DNA from: an uncultured Eisenbergiella sp.
Lineage (GTDB): Bacteria > Bacillota > Clostridia > Lachnospirales > Lachnospiraceae
Direction of reading: 5' to 3'
Length of the DNA: 57,642 bases
NCBI GenBank assembly: GCA_910585455.1
Contig: CAJUEL010000031.1
Location: 1 to 57,642 of the forward strand
A program made the translations under genes and the position numbers. The notes under the pieces were generated by a model. The model made no database searches. It saw only the letters and a program-made list of their open reading frames with translations, and was not told where the DNA came from. Positions 8,381 through 16,765 of this stretch are shown piece after piece (position 1 is the first letter of the stretch; each line of letters starts with the position of its first letter).

Positions 8381-9397
8381 ATGGCAAAGATTTATTATCA
8401 GGAGGATTGTAACCTTTCTCTGCTGGAGAACAAGACGATCGCGGTGATCGGCTACGGCAGCCAGGGACATGCCCATGCCCTGAACGCGAAGGAGTCCGGA
8501 TGCAACGTGATCATCGGTCTGTATGAGGGTTCCAAATCCTGGGCGAAGGCCGAGGCCCAGGGCTTTGAGGTATACACCGCTGCGGAGGCGGCAAAGAAAG
8601 CGGATATCATCATGATCCTGATCAATGATGAGCTGCAGGCGGACATGTACAAAAAGGACATCGAGCCCAACCTGGAGGCGGGCAATATGCTGATGTTCGC
8701 CCACGGCTTCAACATTCATTTCGGCTGCATCAAGCCCCCTGCGGATGTGGATGTGACGATGGTTGCGCCCAAGGGCCCCGGACATACGGTGCGCTCCGAA
8801 TATCAGGTTGGCAAGGGCGTTCCCTGTCTGGTTGCGGTGGAGCAGAACGCTTCCGGCAAAGCGCTGGAGCTGGCGCTGGCATATGCGCTGGCGATCGGCG
8901 GCGCGCGGGCAGGCGTTTTGGAGACAACCTTCCGCACCGAGACGGAGACGGATCTGTTCGGCGAGCAGGCCGTTTTGTGCGGCGGCGTATGCGCGCTGAT
9001 GCAGGCAGGCTTTGAAACGCTGGTGGAAGCGGGCTATGATCCGAGAAACGCATATTTCGAGTGCATCCATGAGATGAAGCTGATCGTGGATCTGATCTAT
9101 CAGTCCGGCTTTGCGGGAATGCGGTATTCCATTTCCAACACTGCGGAATACGGCGATTATGTGACCGGACCCAAGATCATCACCGAGGACACCAGGAAAG
9201 CGATGAAGAAGATCCTGTCCGATATCCAGGACGGCACCTTCGCAAAGGAATTCCTGCTGGATATGAGCCCTGCCGGCCGTCAGGTACACTTCAAGGCGAT
9301 GCGCAAGCTGGCTGCAGAGCATCCCGCTGAGAAGGTTGGCGAAGAGGTCCGCAAGCTCTACAGCTGGAACGGCGAGGACAAGCTGATCAATAACTGA
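8381..9397 (+). CDS. ilvC: ketol-acid reductoisomerase
   Basis: Converts acetolactate to 2,3-dihydroxy-isovalerate with NADPH and Mg2+. The 338 residues match the short (class I) enzyme. The nucleotide-binding loop GYGSQGHAHALN is at residues 24-35 and the metal-binding C-terminal domain contains SNTAEYGDYVTGPKI. ATGGAGGAA precedes the start. It lies between ilvN2 (130 bases upstream) and lgt (1 base downstream), so it is probably transcribed from the promoter at 7646. The enzyme acts right after IlvB in valine, leucine and isoleucine synthesis; the dihydroxyacid dehydratase gene ilvD is not in this window. Confidence 0.95.
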   Translation: MAKIYYQEDCNLSLLENKTIAVIGYGSQGHAHALNAKESGCNVIIGLYEGSKSWAKAEAQGFEVYTAAEAAKKADIIMILINDELQADMYKKDIEPNLEAGNMLMFAHGFNIHFGCIKPPADVDVTMVAPKGPGHTVRSEYQVGKGVPCLVAVEQNASGKALELALAYALAIGGARAGVLETTFRTETETDLFGEQAVLCGGVCALMQAGFETLVEAGYDPRNAYFECIHEMKLIVDLIYQSGFAGMRYSISNTAEYGDYVTGPKIITEDTRKAMKKILSDIQDGTFAKEFLLDMSPAGRQVHFKAMRKLAAEHPAEKVGEEVRKLYSWNGEDKLINN

Positions 9398-9398
9398 T

Positions 9399-10190
9399 AT
9401 GAAAAATGACTTATTTTCCATCGGCCCATTTACCGTACACGGTTATGGGCTGATGATGGCAATTGCGATTCTGACCGCATATTTCTTAGTGGAGCGCGGC
9501 GCGAAAAAGCGCGGCATGAATGAAGACAATATTTTTATGATGGCTGTGTGGGCGGTGGCCGGCGGACTTTTGGGAGCCAAGCTGTTATATCTGTTCACCA
9601 GACTGCCGGAGCTGATCGCAGATCCGGCCCAGATCGTCAACTGCTTAAAGGACGGATTCGTGGTATATGGCAGCATCATCGGCGGCGTTTTGGCGGCGTG
9701 GGTATACTGCAAGAGGCACGGTATGGTCTTTTTGGAGCTGTTCGATCTGGTGGCGCCCTATCTGGCGCTGGCGCAGGGCATCGGGCGCATCGGCTGCGTG
9801 CTGGCCGGCTGCTGCTATGGCATGGAGGTATCGGCGGATACTCCCTTTGCCATTGTTTTTCATGAGTCCGCGTATGCGCCGAACAATGTGCCCCTGTTTC
9901 CGACGCAGGCGCTTTCCAGCATCCTGAACTTTATTCATTTTGCGGTTTTGATGCTGCTCTCCAAAAAGCTGAAAACGAACGGGCAGGTGGCGGGCTGTTA
10001 TCTGATTTTTTACAGCATCGGCAGATTTATCCTGGAATATTTCCGGGGCGATCTGATCAGAGGCAATGTGGGAACCTTTTCCACATCCCAGTTCATCTCC
10101 ATGTTTATCGTGATCGCAGGGCTTTTTATGGTGTTCCTTTTGCCGAAGCTTCAAAAAAGGCAAGAAACTTCCGCACCGTCTCAGGAGTAG
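9399..10190 (+). CDS. lgt: prolipoprotein diacylglyceryl transferase
   Basis: Membrane enzyme that moves the diacylglyceryl group of phosphatidylglycerol onto the lipobox Cys of prelipoproteins, such as the one encoded at 2059. The 263 residues contain about seven hydrophobic segments, the N-terminal HGYGLMMAIAI motif and the Lgt signature region GRIGCVLAGCCYG (Firmicute form). The ATG begins one base after the ilvC stop, so translation is probably coupled. Its last 65 bases overlap the 3' end of the opposite-strand LysR gene. Confidence 0.92.
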   Translation: MKNDLFSIGPFTVHGYGLMMAIAILTAYFLVERGAKKRGMNEDNIFMMAVWAVAGGLLGAKLLYLFTRLPELIADPAQIVNCLKDGFVVYGSIIGGVLAAWVYCKRHGMVFLELFDLVAPYLALAQGIGRIGCVLAGCCYGMEVSADTPFAIVFHESAYAPNNVPLFPTQALSSILNFIHFAVLMLLSKKLKTNGQVAGCYLIFYSIGRFILEYFRGDLIRGNVGTFSTSQFISMFIVIAGLFMVFLLPKLQKRQETSAPSQE

Positions 10191-11046
10191 AGCTTCCTTT
10201 CATATAGGAAAAGCCGACCTGACGCCCCGGGATGGAGACCGGCATTTTCAGCTGGATGAGATGCCCGCAGGCAAGCTCCTCCCGCACGAAATTGCGGATG
10301 ACGCATGCCACGCCCAGATCGATTTTGGCAAACTCAATCAACAGGTCCATGGATGTGACCTCGATCATGCGGGAGGCCGTGATGTTTTCCTGCGATAGAT
10401 AGCGGTCCACATATTGGCGCGTATAATTTTCCTGATTTAAAACCATGAGCGTAGACTCGGCGAGCACTGTCCTGGAAGAAAGGGGGCTGCCCGCAGGGAT
10501 GCGCTCTTTTAAATGCTCCAGATAGGTTCTGGTGGTGACAAAAATATCCTGGATCTCCATGACCGGCCGAAAGACCAGCTTTTCCATGGATTCGGTCGCG
10601 CCGATCAGGCCGATGTCCACACTGCCGCTTTCCAGCGCGGCGACCGTCTCGTTGGAGGACTGACAGGAGATGGAAATCCGGACATGGGGGTTTTGACGGA
10701 TGAAGGGCTGCAGGATGGGCAGGAGCACGTATTTGCAAAGTGTGGAGGATACGCCGATGGAAAGATGCCCCATGCCCAGCTTCTGCATCCGCAGAAGCTG
10801 TTCTTCTCCCTGGGAGATGGCGGTAAAGGCGCTTTCCACCTGCTTAAAGAGGATTTCGCCGCTTTCCGTCAGCTTCACTCCACGGGAGGAGCGAAGAAAA
10901 AGAGTGGTATTGAGGTTTAGCTCCAGACGGGAGATCGCCTTGCTGATGGCGGGCTGGCTGATATACAGCTCCCGGGCGGCGCCGGAGATGTTTTTACATT
11001 TTGCCACGGTATAAAAAATGTGGTAGAGATTAAAATTCTGTTCCAT
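10126..11046 (-). CDS. LysR-family transcriptional regulator
   Basis: 306 residues: N-terminal winged helix-turn-helix (about 3-62: NLYHIFYTVAKCKNISGAAR, then ISQPAISKAI) and a C-terminal periplasmic-binding-like effector domain (about 90-295). The ATG at 11046 is chosen because AAAAAGGAG stands upstream; the longer frame from 11088 has no ribosome binding site. It is divergent from leuC, with a dyad operator candidate between them (11092-11114), so it probably controls leuCD and itself; the ligand is unknown but could be a leucine-pathway intermediate. It converges on lgt with a 65-base tail overlap. Confidence 0.9.
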   Translation of the reverse strand: MEQNFNLYHIFYTVAKCKNISGAARELYISQPAISKAISRLELNLNTTLFLRSSRGVKLTESGEILFKQVESAFTAISQGEEQLLRMQKLGMGHLSIGVSSTLCKYVLLPILQPFIRQNPHVRISISCQSSNETVAALESGSVDIGLIGATESMEKLVFRPVMEIQDIFVTTRTYLEHLKERIPAGSPLSSRTVLAESTLMVLNQENYTRQYVDRYLSQENITASRMIEVTSMDLLIEFAKIDLGVACVIRNFVREELACGHLIQLKMPVSIPGRQVGFSYMKGSSTPETVRKFLAFFEASAKGTP

Positions 11047-11091
11047 GGGCGTGCTCCTTTTTCTATAACTGTAGAATATTACAAACAATTA

Positions 11092-11161
11092 TACTATAAC
11101 CGATGATTATAGTAAATATAAAGGATAGGTATTTTTTCTTTTTCACGCTTTATGCTACACT
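11092..11161. promoter_or_regulatory. LysR-leuC divergent control region with dyad operator
   Basis: Inverted repeat TACTATAA (11092-11099), 7 bases, TTATAGTA (11107-11114), in a typical LysR spacing. CTATAAC at its left half recurs at 11063-11069, nearer the LysR start. The leuC promoter candidate is the extended -10 TGCTACACT (11153-11161) with no good -35, which fits a promoter needing an activator bound upstream. Assignment to the adjacent LysR protein is inference from position. Confidence 0.55.
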
Positions 11162-11220
11162 GATAACAGATGAAAGGCGGACGCGGTCCGCTCATATACG
11201 GCGAAAGGAGATTTTTTGAC

Positions 11221-12489
11221 ATGGGAATGACAATGACACAGAAAATTCTGGCGGCGCACGCAGGTCTTGACCGGGTTGAGGCGGGACAGCTGATCGAGGC
11301 GAAGCTGGATCTGGTGCTGGGAAACGATATCACCAGTCCTGTGGCGATCAAGGAGATGGAAAAAATGAAGGTGGAGGGCGTGTTTGACAAGGATAAGATC
11401 GCCCTGGTGCCGGATCATTTTGTGCCGAATAAGGATATCAAATCGGCGGAGCATTGCAAATGCGTGCGGGAATTTGCGCGCCGCAATGAGATCACCAATT
11501 ATTTCGAGGTGGGAGAAATGGGCATCGAGCACGCCCTGCTGCCGGAAAAAGGTCTGACCGTGGCGGGCGACGTGGTGATCGGCGCGGACTCCCATACCTG
11601 TACCTACGGCGCGCTGGGCGCATTTTCCACGGGCGTTGGCAGCACGGACATGGCGGCAGGCATGGCGACCGGCAAGGCTTGGTTTAAGGTACCTGCGGCG
11701 ATCAAATTCAACCTGACGGGCAAGCCCGCGAAGTGGGTTGGTGGCAAGGACGTGATTTTACATATCATCGGCATGATCGGCGTGGACGGCGCGCTGTATA
11801 AATCCATGGAATTTGTGGGGGACGGTGTGGCGCATCTTAGCATGGACGATCGTTTCACCATCGCCAATATGGCGATCGAGGCGGGCGGCAAGAACGGCAT
11901 TTTCCCGGTGGATGAAAAGGCGCAGGCATATATGCAGGAGCATTCCTCCAGGTCTTACACGATCTATGAGGCGGATGAGGATGCGGTATATGATGCGGAA
12001 TACACGATCGATTTGAGCGCCCTGCGCCCCACAGTGGCGTTTCCCCATCTGCCGGAAAATACGAAGACGCTGGAGGAGGTCGAGGAAAAGATTGCGATCG
12101 ATCAGGTGGTGATCGGCTCCTGTACCAACGGCAGGCTGACAGACATGCGCGTCGCGGCCGAAGTATTAAAGGGACGCCATGTGGCGCAGGGCATGCGCTG
12201 TATCGTGATTCCTGCGACCCAGAAAATCTACATGCAGGCGATGGAAGAGGGGCTTTTAAAGACCTTCATCGAAGCGGGAGCCATCGTGAGCACGCCCACC
12301 TGCGGTCCCTGCCTGGGCGGATATATGGGCGTTTTGGCGGAAGGGGAGCGCTGTGTTTCCACCACCAACCGGAATTTCGTGGGCAGAATGGGACATGTGT
12401 TGTCGGAAATTTATCTGGCGAGCCCCGCGGTGGCGGCGGCGAGCGCCGTGACAGGCAGGCTTTCCGGACCGGACGAGCTGGAATGGTAA
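11221..12489 (+). CDS. leuC: 3-isopropylmalate dehydratase large subunit
   Basis: Isomerises 2-isopropylmalate to 3-isopropylmalate in leucine synthesis as a heterodimer with LeuD. The 422 residues fit the short HacA/LeuC2 form. Cys301 (GSCTNGR) and Cys361/Cys364 (CGPCLGG) ligate the 4Fe-4S cluster; the substrate-binding GADSHTCTYGALGAF is near residue 120. The ATG at 11221 follows AAAGGAG at about eight bases; a longer frame back to 11170 lacks a ribosome binding site. leuD follows 82 bases later. The homoaconitase/aconitase-like alternative cannot be wholly excluded from sequence alone, but the ilv genes nearby favour leucine synthesis. Confidence 0.92.
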   Translation: MGMTMTQKILAAHAGLDRVEAGQLIEAKLDLVLGNDITSPVAIKEMEKMKVEGVFDKDKIALVPDHFVPNKDIKSAEHCKCVREFARRNEITNYFEVGEMGIEHALLPEKGLTVAGDVVIGADSHTCTYGALGAFSTGVGSTDMAAGMATGKAWFKVPAAIKFNLTGKPAKWVGGKDVILHIIGMIGVDGALYKSMEFVGDGVAHLSMDDRFTIANMAIEAGGKNGIFPVDEKAQAYMQEHSSRSYTIYEADEDAVYDAEYTIDLSALRPTVAFPHLPENTKTLEEVEEKIAIDQVVIGSCTNGRLTDMRVAAEVLKGRHVAQGMRCIVIPATQKIYMQAMEEGLLKTFIEAGAIVSTPTCGPCLGGYMGVLAEGERCVSTTNRNFVGRMGHVLSEIYLASPAVAAASAVTGRLSGPDELEW

Positions 12490-12571
12490 AAAAGTGTGCG
12501 CGAGTACGCATGCATGTTTTTTTCGGCGACAGGAAACAGCAATCAGAATGAGAAAGGATGAAATATAAATT

Positions 12572-13060
12572 ATGAAAAAAGCGACAGGTACTGTATTTCG
12601 CTATGGCGATAATGTGGATACGGACGTCATCATTCCGGCGCGCTATCTGAATTCTTCCGATCCGGCAGAGCTGGCGACCCATTGCATGGAAGATATCGAT
12701 AAGGAATTCATCAAAAAGGTACAGCCCGGCGATATTATCGTGGCGGACAAAAATTTCGGCTGCGGCTCTTCCAGGGAGCATGCGCCGATCGCCATCAAGG
12801 CGGCGGGCGTAAGCTGCGTGATTGCGGAAACCTTTGCCCGGATTTTTTACCGCAATGCCATCAACATCGGTTTGCCGATCATTGAATGTCCGGAGGCTGC
12901 CAAAGGGATTGAAGCGGGAGACGAGGTGGAGGTGGATTTTGATTCCGGCATCATCGTCAATAAGACGAAGGGAACGCAGTTTAAAGGACAGGCGTTTCCT
13001 CCCTTCATGCAGAAGATCATCGCCGCGGGCGGTCTGGTGAACTATATCAACGAAGCATAA
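12572..13060 (+). CDS. leuD: 3-isopropylmalate dehydratase small subunit
   Basis: 162-residue swivelling domain partner of LeuC. Starts MKKATGTVFRYGDNVDTDV, with the family's IIPARYL, the loop NFGCGSSREHAP and the following IAETFARIFYRNAINIGLP all present. AGAAAGGATG precedes the start by about ten bases. With leuC it forms the complete enzyme; leuA and leuB are not in the window. Confidence 0.93.
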   Translation: MKKATGTVFRYGDNVDTDVIIPARYLNSSDPAELATHCMEDIDKEFIKKVQPGDIIVADKNFGCGSSREHAPIAIKAAGVSCVIAETFARIFYRNAINIGLPIIECPEAAKGIEAGDEVEVDFDSGIIVNKTKGTQFKGQAFPPFMQKIIAAGGLVNYINEA

Positions 13061-13085
13061 CATTCCCAAAGGAGGGGATCAGAGT

Positions 13086-14015
13086 ATGGGGGACGCATAC
13101 AGAATGGGGGCACAGGAGCTTTTAAAAAGGCTCGAAAAACCGAAAGGGCGTGTGGATGTGGTCATCGATACGGACACCTATAACGAGATCGACGATCAGT
13201 TTGCGCTGGCGTATCTGATCCGGTCAGAGGAAAAGCTGGATTTAAAGGCGATTTACGCGGCTCCCTTTCACAATCTCCATTCGCAGGGACCTGCGGACGG
13301 AATGGAGAAAAGCTATCAGGAAATTTTAAAGGTTTTAAGGCTGATGGGGGAGGAAAAGTATGTGGAGGTGACTCATAAGGGCTCGGATGCGTACCTGCCG
13401 GATGAGTCCACGCCTGTGAATTCCCCCGCGGCACGGGATCTGGTAAGAAGGGCGCTTTTGCAGGAGGAAGGCAAGCCGCTCTATGTCGTGTCCATCGGCG
13501 CGATCACGAATGTCGCTTCCGCGATTTTGCTGGAGCCTGCCATCATCCGGAAAATTGTGGTGGTCTGGCTGGGCGGGAATGCGCCGTTCTGGCCGGACAA
13601 CAGGGAATTTAACATCTATCAGGATGTGGCGGCGGCGCGGGTGGTGTTTGGCAGCGGCGTTCCTGTGGTGCAGCTTCCCTGTCAGGGCGTGGTTTCTTCA
13701 TTTTCCACCACCGGACCGGAGCTTACCCATTGGCTGAAAGGGAAAAATGCGCTGTGCGATTATCTGGTGGAGAATACGGTGCAGGAAGCGGCGTTTAACG
13801 GGCAGGAGGGTTGCTGGAGCAGGGTGATCTGGGATGTGACGGCGGTGGCCTGGCTGCTGGAGGACAGGTTCATGCGGGATTGCATACAGCCGATCCCCAT
13901 TCCCGAATATGATGATAAATGGGGCTTTGACATGACAAGGCACTTTTATAAATATGTGTACTGGATCAACCGGGACGCGCTGTTTGGGGATCTGTTTCAA
14001 AAGCTGTCAAAGTGA
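13086..14015 (+). CDS. inosine-uridine type nucleoside hydrolase
   Basis: Hydrolyses the N-glycosidic bond of ribonucleosides to free base and ribose. 309 residues; the Ca2+-binding Asp cluster at the N-terminus reads DVVIDTDTYNEIDDQFAL (family form DxDxxxDD), and a second conserved region carries GGNAPFWPDNREFNIYQD. The C-terminal active-site Asp is probably in the stretch VIWDVTAVAWLL. AAAGGAGGGG precedes the ATG. It starts only 25 bases after leuD, so it is probably in the leuCD transcript, an odd pairing of nucleoside salvage with leucine synthesis. Exact base specificity cannot be read from the sequence. Confidence 0.87.
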   Translation: MGDAYRMGAQELLKRLEKPKGRVDVVIDTDTYNEIDDQFALAYLIRSEEKLDLKAIYAAPFHNLHSQGPADGMEKSYQEILKVLRLMGEEKYVEVTHKGSDAYLPDESTPVNSPAARDLVRRALLQEEGKPLYVVSIGAITNVASAILLEPAIIRKIVVVWLGGNAPFWPDNREFNIYQDVAAARVVFGSGVPVVQLPCQGVVSSFSTTGPELTHWLKGKNALCDYLVENTVQEAAFNGQEGCWSRVIWDVTAVAWLLEDRFMRDCIQPIPIPEYDDKWGFDMTRHFYKYVYWINRDALFGDLFQKLSK

Positions 14016-14119
14016 GCGGTTTTTTGCCGGGATAATCAATTTTGGGGCGGGACAGCGCTTTCCGTCAGGGACAAATATACAGCGCAGGCTTGTCTGAAGC
14101 GTTACCACAATGAAAAAGC

Positions 14120-14162
14120 GGGAGCTCTGGATATCAACAGATATCCGGGGCTCCTTTCTTTC
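14120..14162 (+). terminator. intrinsic terminator after the nucleoside hydrolase
   Basis: Stem of GGAGC (14121-14125) with GCTCC (14150-14154), a small internal mismatch, then GGATATC (14129-14135) with GATATCC (14140-14146), followed by TTTCTTTC. It ends the leuCD unit. The rest of the 308-base gap 14016-14322 holds nothing else except the promoter/operator of the next operon. Confidence 0.75.
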
Positions 14163-14191
14163 GTGGAAAGGGAAAGGGATTGAAATAATGC

Positions 14192-14248
14192 TTGACAGAA
14201 TCGGTTGGTAGTTATAGACTGAGAATATGAGGTTTGTAATTACCAACC
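14192..14248 (+). promoter_or_regulatory. promoter with tandem BlaI-type dyad operators
   Basis: Promoter TTGACA (14192-14197), 17 bases, TAGACT (14215-14220). An 18-base dyad GGTTtGTAATTACcAACC lies at 14231-14248, downstream of the -10, and a related degenerate copy beginning GGTTGGTAGTTA lies at 14203-14220 across the spacer and -10; centres are 28 bases apart. Placement fits repression by the BlaI-like protein encoded next, which binds such dyads as dimers. The operator assignment is inference. Confidence 0.7.
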
Positions 14249-14322
14249 AAAAAGAAGGAACATCCGGAGGTTCCTTTAGGAGGATCGAATCAGATCAGAC
14301 AAAATGGACAGGAGGTATCAGC

Positions 14323-14685
14323 ATGGAGAATTTAAAGCTGTGTGAAAGCGACTACCGCTTTATGACGGTGATCTGGGACAACGAGCCCATGCCGTCCGGC
14401 AGGCTGGTGGAGCTGTGCGCGCAGAGGCTGGGATGGAAAAAGCCAACCACCTACACGACCTTGAAAAAGCTATGTGATAAGGGCTTTGCCCAAAATCAGG
14501 ACACGATTGTTACCGCCATCGTAAAGAGAGAGCAGGTGCAGGCGTACGCCAGCGAGCATTTTGTGGAGCATACCTTTGCCGGATCTCTTCCGGGCTTTCT
14601 GACCGCCTTTCTGGGAGGAAAGACGATTTCCGATAAAGAGGCGAGCCAGTTAAAGGATTTGATTGATGCGCACAGGGAGGAATGA
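14323..14685 (+). CDS. BlaI/MecI-family transcriptional repressor
   Basis: 120-residue penicillinase-repressor-type regulator: N-terminal winged helix with the family motif GWKKPTTYTTLKKLCDKGF (around 45-63) and a short C-terminal dimerisation helix region. Members repress their own operon and are inactivated by proteolysis triggered by a BlaR1/MecR1-type partner, here the next gene. GGAGG at about nine bases fixes the ATG at 14323; the longer frame from 14227 runs through the operator. Target genes other than this operon are not evident; there is no beta-lactamase nearby. Confidence 0.9.
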   Translation: MENLKLCESDYRFMTVIWDNEPMPSGRLVELCAQRLGWKKPTTYTTLKKLCDKGFAQNQDTIVTAIVKREQVQAYASEHFVEHTFAGSLPGFLTAFLGGKTISDKEASQLKDLIDAHREE

Positions 14686-14687
14686 GG

Positions 14688-16652
14688 ATGGAACGCATAT
14701 TTTTGACGGTTTTGAATATGAGCATAACCTCCGGCTACGTCATACTGGCAGTGCTGGCAGCACGGTTTGTGATCCGGCGGGCGCCGAAAAAATATTCCTA
14801 CCTGCTCTGGAGCGTGGTGGGATTTCGATTGATTTGTCCGGTTTCCTTCAATTCCGTGTTCAGCCTGTTTCGGTTACGGCTGTTTGATTTGTCTGCGGCG
14901 CAACGTTCGGGAGCGAATACATTGTCCTACATACCGGAAAATATCGGTCTGATGACATCGCCGCAGGTGGCGACCGGCATTCCGGCGGTCAATGAGGTGA
15001 TCAATCATTCCCTTCCTGCCGCAACCATGCATACCAGTGTCAATCCCATGCAGATATGGATCGCGGCAGGCGCTTTTATCTGGATGACCGGCATGGCGGT
15101 CATGCTGCTTTACAGTCTGATCGGCTATGGCATGCTGCGATATCGCATGAGGAACGCGATTCTTTTCAAAAAAAATGTGTATCAATCCGATCAGGTCCGC
15201 TCCCCGTTCATTCTGGGCTTTGTGCGCCCGAAAATATATATTCCCTTCGGGCTGGAGGAGCGGATGCAGCAATACGTGCTGTTGCATGAGCGCTATCATT
15301 TAAAGCGCAGGGACCACCTGGTCAAGCTGGCGGCATTTTTGCTTTTGACGCTTCACTGGTTTAATCCTTTATGCTGGCTGGCGTTTGCTCTGATGGGCAA
15401 GGATATGGAAATGAGCTGTGACGAAAGGGTATTGCAGGAAGGAAAAAACATCCGGAAGCTGTACAGCACGGCGCTGCTGTCCTTTGCCGCAAACCGGCGT
15501 TTCCCTGCGCCGGGACCGTTGGCTTTTGGAGAAACCGGGGTAAAAGAGCGGATCAAAAACGTGCTGCACTGGAAAAAACCGAAGCTCTATCTGACAGCCC
15601 TGGCCGTGAGCGCATGCTGTATCGTGGTTGCTGCCTGTGCGGCAAATCCCGCCGGGCAAAACGCGGAGGAAGAAACGGAAACGGCTGCTGTGGCAGATGG
15701 GCAGGAAGAGGCGGGGCAGGAAGAAGCGGAGCAGGAGGCGTCAGCCGTACCGGAAACTGCAAATCAGCCCCAGGACGATGAAACGTCCGGCGAGCCTTCG
15801 ACTTTGCCGGACGGACAGCAGGATGCAATCCCTCCGGCAGATCCGGAAGCGCTTTTGGTGGAAACGCAGGACGGCCTGATAGAGCTTCGGGTGGGGAATG
15901 TGGTCACCTGGGAGCTTTCGGATGCAGATTCTCTGCGAAACGGGATTTTGCTGGACGTAGACGGGGACGGGACGATGGAACGGGTGTATCTGACCACCGA
16001 CCAGAATCAGCGTCTGGAAAATCTGCAGCAGGAATGGGGGCATTATGTGCTCGAGAACGGCTTTTTCATACATGTGGGCGACCAGGAGCTGGAGCAGTAT
16101 GGCGACTATGTGGAGTGTTCGATTATGGCGCTGACGCTGGACGAAAAACAGCTGCTTCTGGGCATTTTTGATGAAGGTCCCAGCGGTGATCCTGTCACCA
16201 GATTTTACCGCTATGATGGAACAGGGCTTTACGCCGCGGGAAGTATTCCGGAGGATATCCGCACGCTTCCGGTCGGGGAAGTGATTCCCTGTCCCTTCCG
16301 CGCCGACATGATACAGACCGCCTTTGCCACGGGCTACTGGTATTATAACGGAGAAGCGGTGGTGATGCGTGAGGATGCGGAATATTATTATGTCCATTAT
16401 GAGGGAGAGAAAGAATTTCCGCTGACGCTTCTGGAGGAGCTTTTGGTCTATCCCCAGCCGGGGGATGTGGGGGAACCGGCAGTCATGACGCCCCAGCCTG
16501 TGCGGGAGGTCAAAACGGATCTGAAGGAAGGCCTGTATCTGCAGGCGCAGGACGGCACGGAAGGATGGATCCGGGCGCGGCCTTCTTATCTTCCTTCCCT
16601 GGGGGACAAACAGTCGGCGGAAGTGTTTGACGGATTGCAGTTTTATGATTGA
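14688..16652 (+). CDS. BlaR1-like M56 peptidase/antirepressor with novel outer domain
   Basis: A membrane-embedded zinc metalloprotease partner of the BlaI-like repressor. The N-terminal ~320 residues have several membrane helices and the catalytic HERYH (HExxH) at 200-204 with a downstream Glu in DMEMSCDERVL. A hydrophobic segment at about 300-320 is followed by an acidic Glu/Gln-rich linker and then a ~270-residue outer domain that is not a penicillin-binding domain (no SxxK/KTG set seen). It contains a DVDGDGTMERV calcium-loop-like motif and ends in a beta-rich, SH3-like part (GWIRARPSYLPSLGD). So the sensed signal is probably not a beta-lactam. ATG 14688 has GGGAGG seven bases upstream; ATG 14682, overlapping the blaI stop, is only one base from it. 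Confidence 0.85.
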   Translation: MERIFLTVLNMSITSGYVILAVLAARFVIRRAPKKYSYLLWSVVGFRLICPVSFNSVFSLFRLRLFDLSAAQRSGANTLSYIPENIGLMTSPQVATGIPAVNEVINHSLPAATMHTSVNPMQIWIAAGAFIWMTGMAVMLLYSLIGYGMLRYRMRNAILFKKNVYQSDQVRSPFILGFVRPKIYIPFGLEERMQQYVLLHERYHLKRRDHLVKLAAFLLLTLHWFNPLCWLAFALMGKDMEMSCDERVLQEGKNIRKLYSTALLSFAANRRFPAPGPLAFGETGVKERIKNVLHWKKPKLYLTALAVSACCIVVAACAANPAGQNAEEETETAAVADGQEEAGQEEAEQEASAVPETANQPQDDETSGEPSTLPDGQQDAIPPADPEALLVETQDGLIELRVGNVVTWELSDADSLRNGILLDVDGDGTMERVYLTTDQNQRLENLQQEWGHYVLENGFFIHVGDQELEQYGDYVECSIMALTLDEKQLLLGIFDEGPSGDPVTRFYRYDGTGLYAAGSIPEDIRTLPVGEVIPCPFRADMIQTAFATGYWYYNGEAVVMREDAEYYYVHYEGEKEFPLTLLEELLVYPQPGDVGEPAVMTPQPVREVKTDLKEGLYLQAQDGTEGWIRARPSYLPSLGDKQSAEVFDGLQFYD

Positions 16653-16685
16653 TTGTAAACCAAAATAGTAAACTTTGGTTTACAA
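16653..16685. promoter_or_regulatory. BirA box (biotin repressor operator)
   Basis: TTGTAAACC (16653-16661) and GGTTTACAA (16677-16685) separated by 15 bases: a perfect match to the established BirA operator half-sites. It begins directly at the stop codon of the upstream gene and lies just before the bioY -35, so biotin-charged BirA should repress bioY. Confidence 0.88.
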
Positions 16686-16690
16686 ATAGG

Positions 16691-16719
16691 TTGACAATTG
16701 AAGGCGGGCATGCTATACT
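16691..16719 (+). promoter_or_regulatory. sigma-A promoter of bioY
   Basis: TTGACA (16691-16696), 17 bases, TATACT (16714-16719) with extended TGC. Five bases separate it from the BirA box. Confidence 0.85.
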
Positions 16720-16765
16720 CTCGATGAAAATAAAGATTTTATGTGAATCAAAGGAGAAGAGAGTT

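Noticed and set aside
8375..9421. 348-codon open frame opposite ilvC
   Set aside because: Antisense shadow of a full-length, well-conserved ilvC; low-complexity composition and no recognisable motif.
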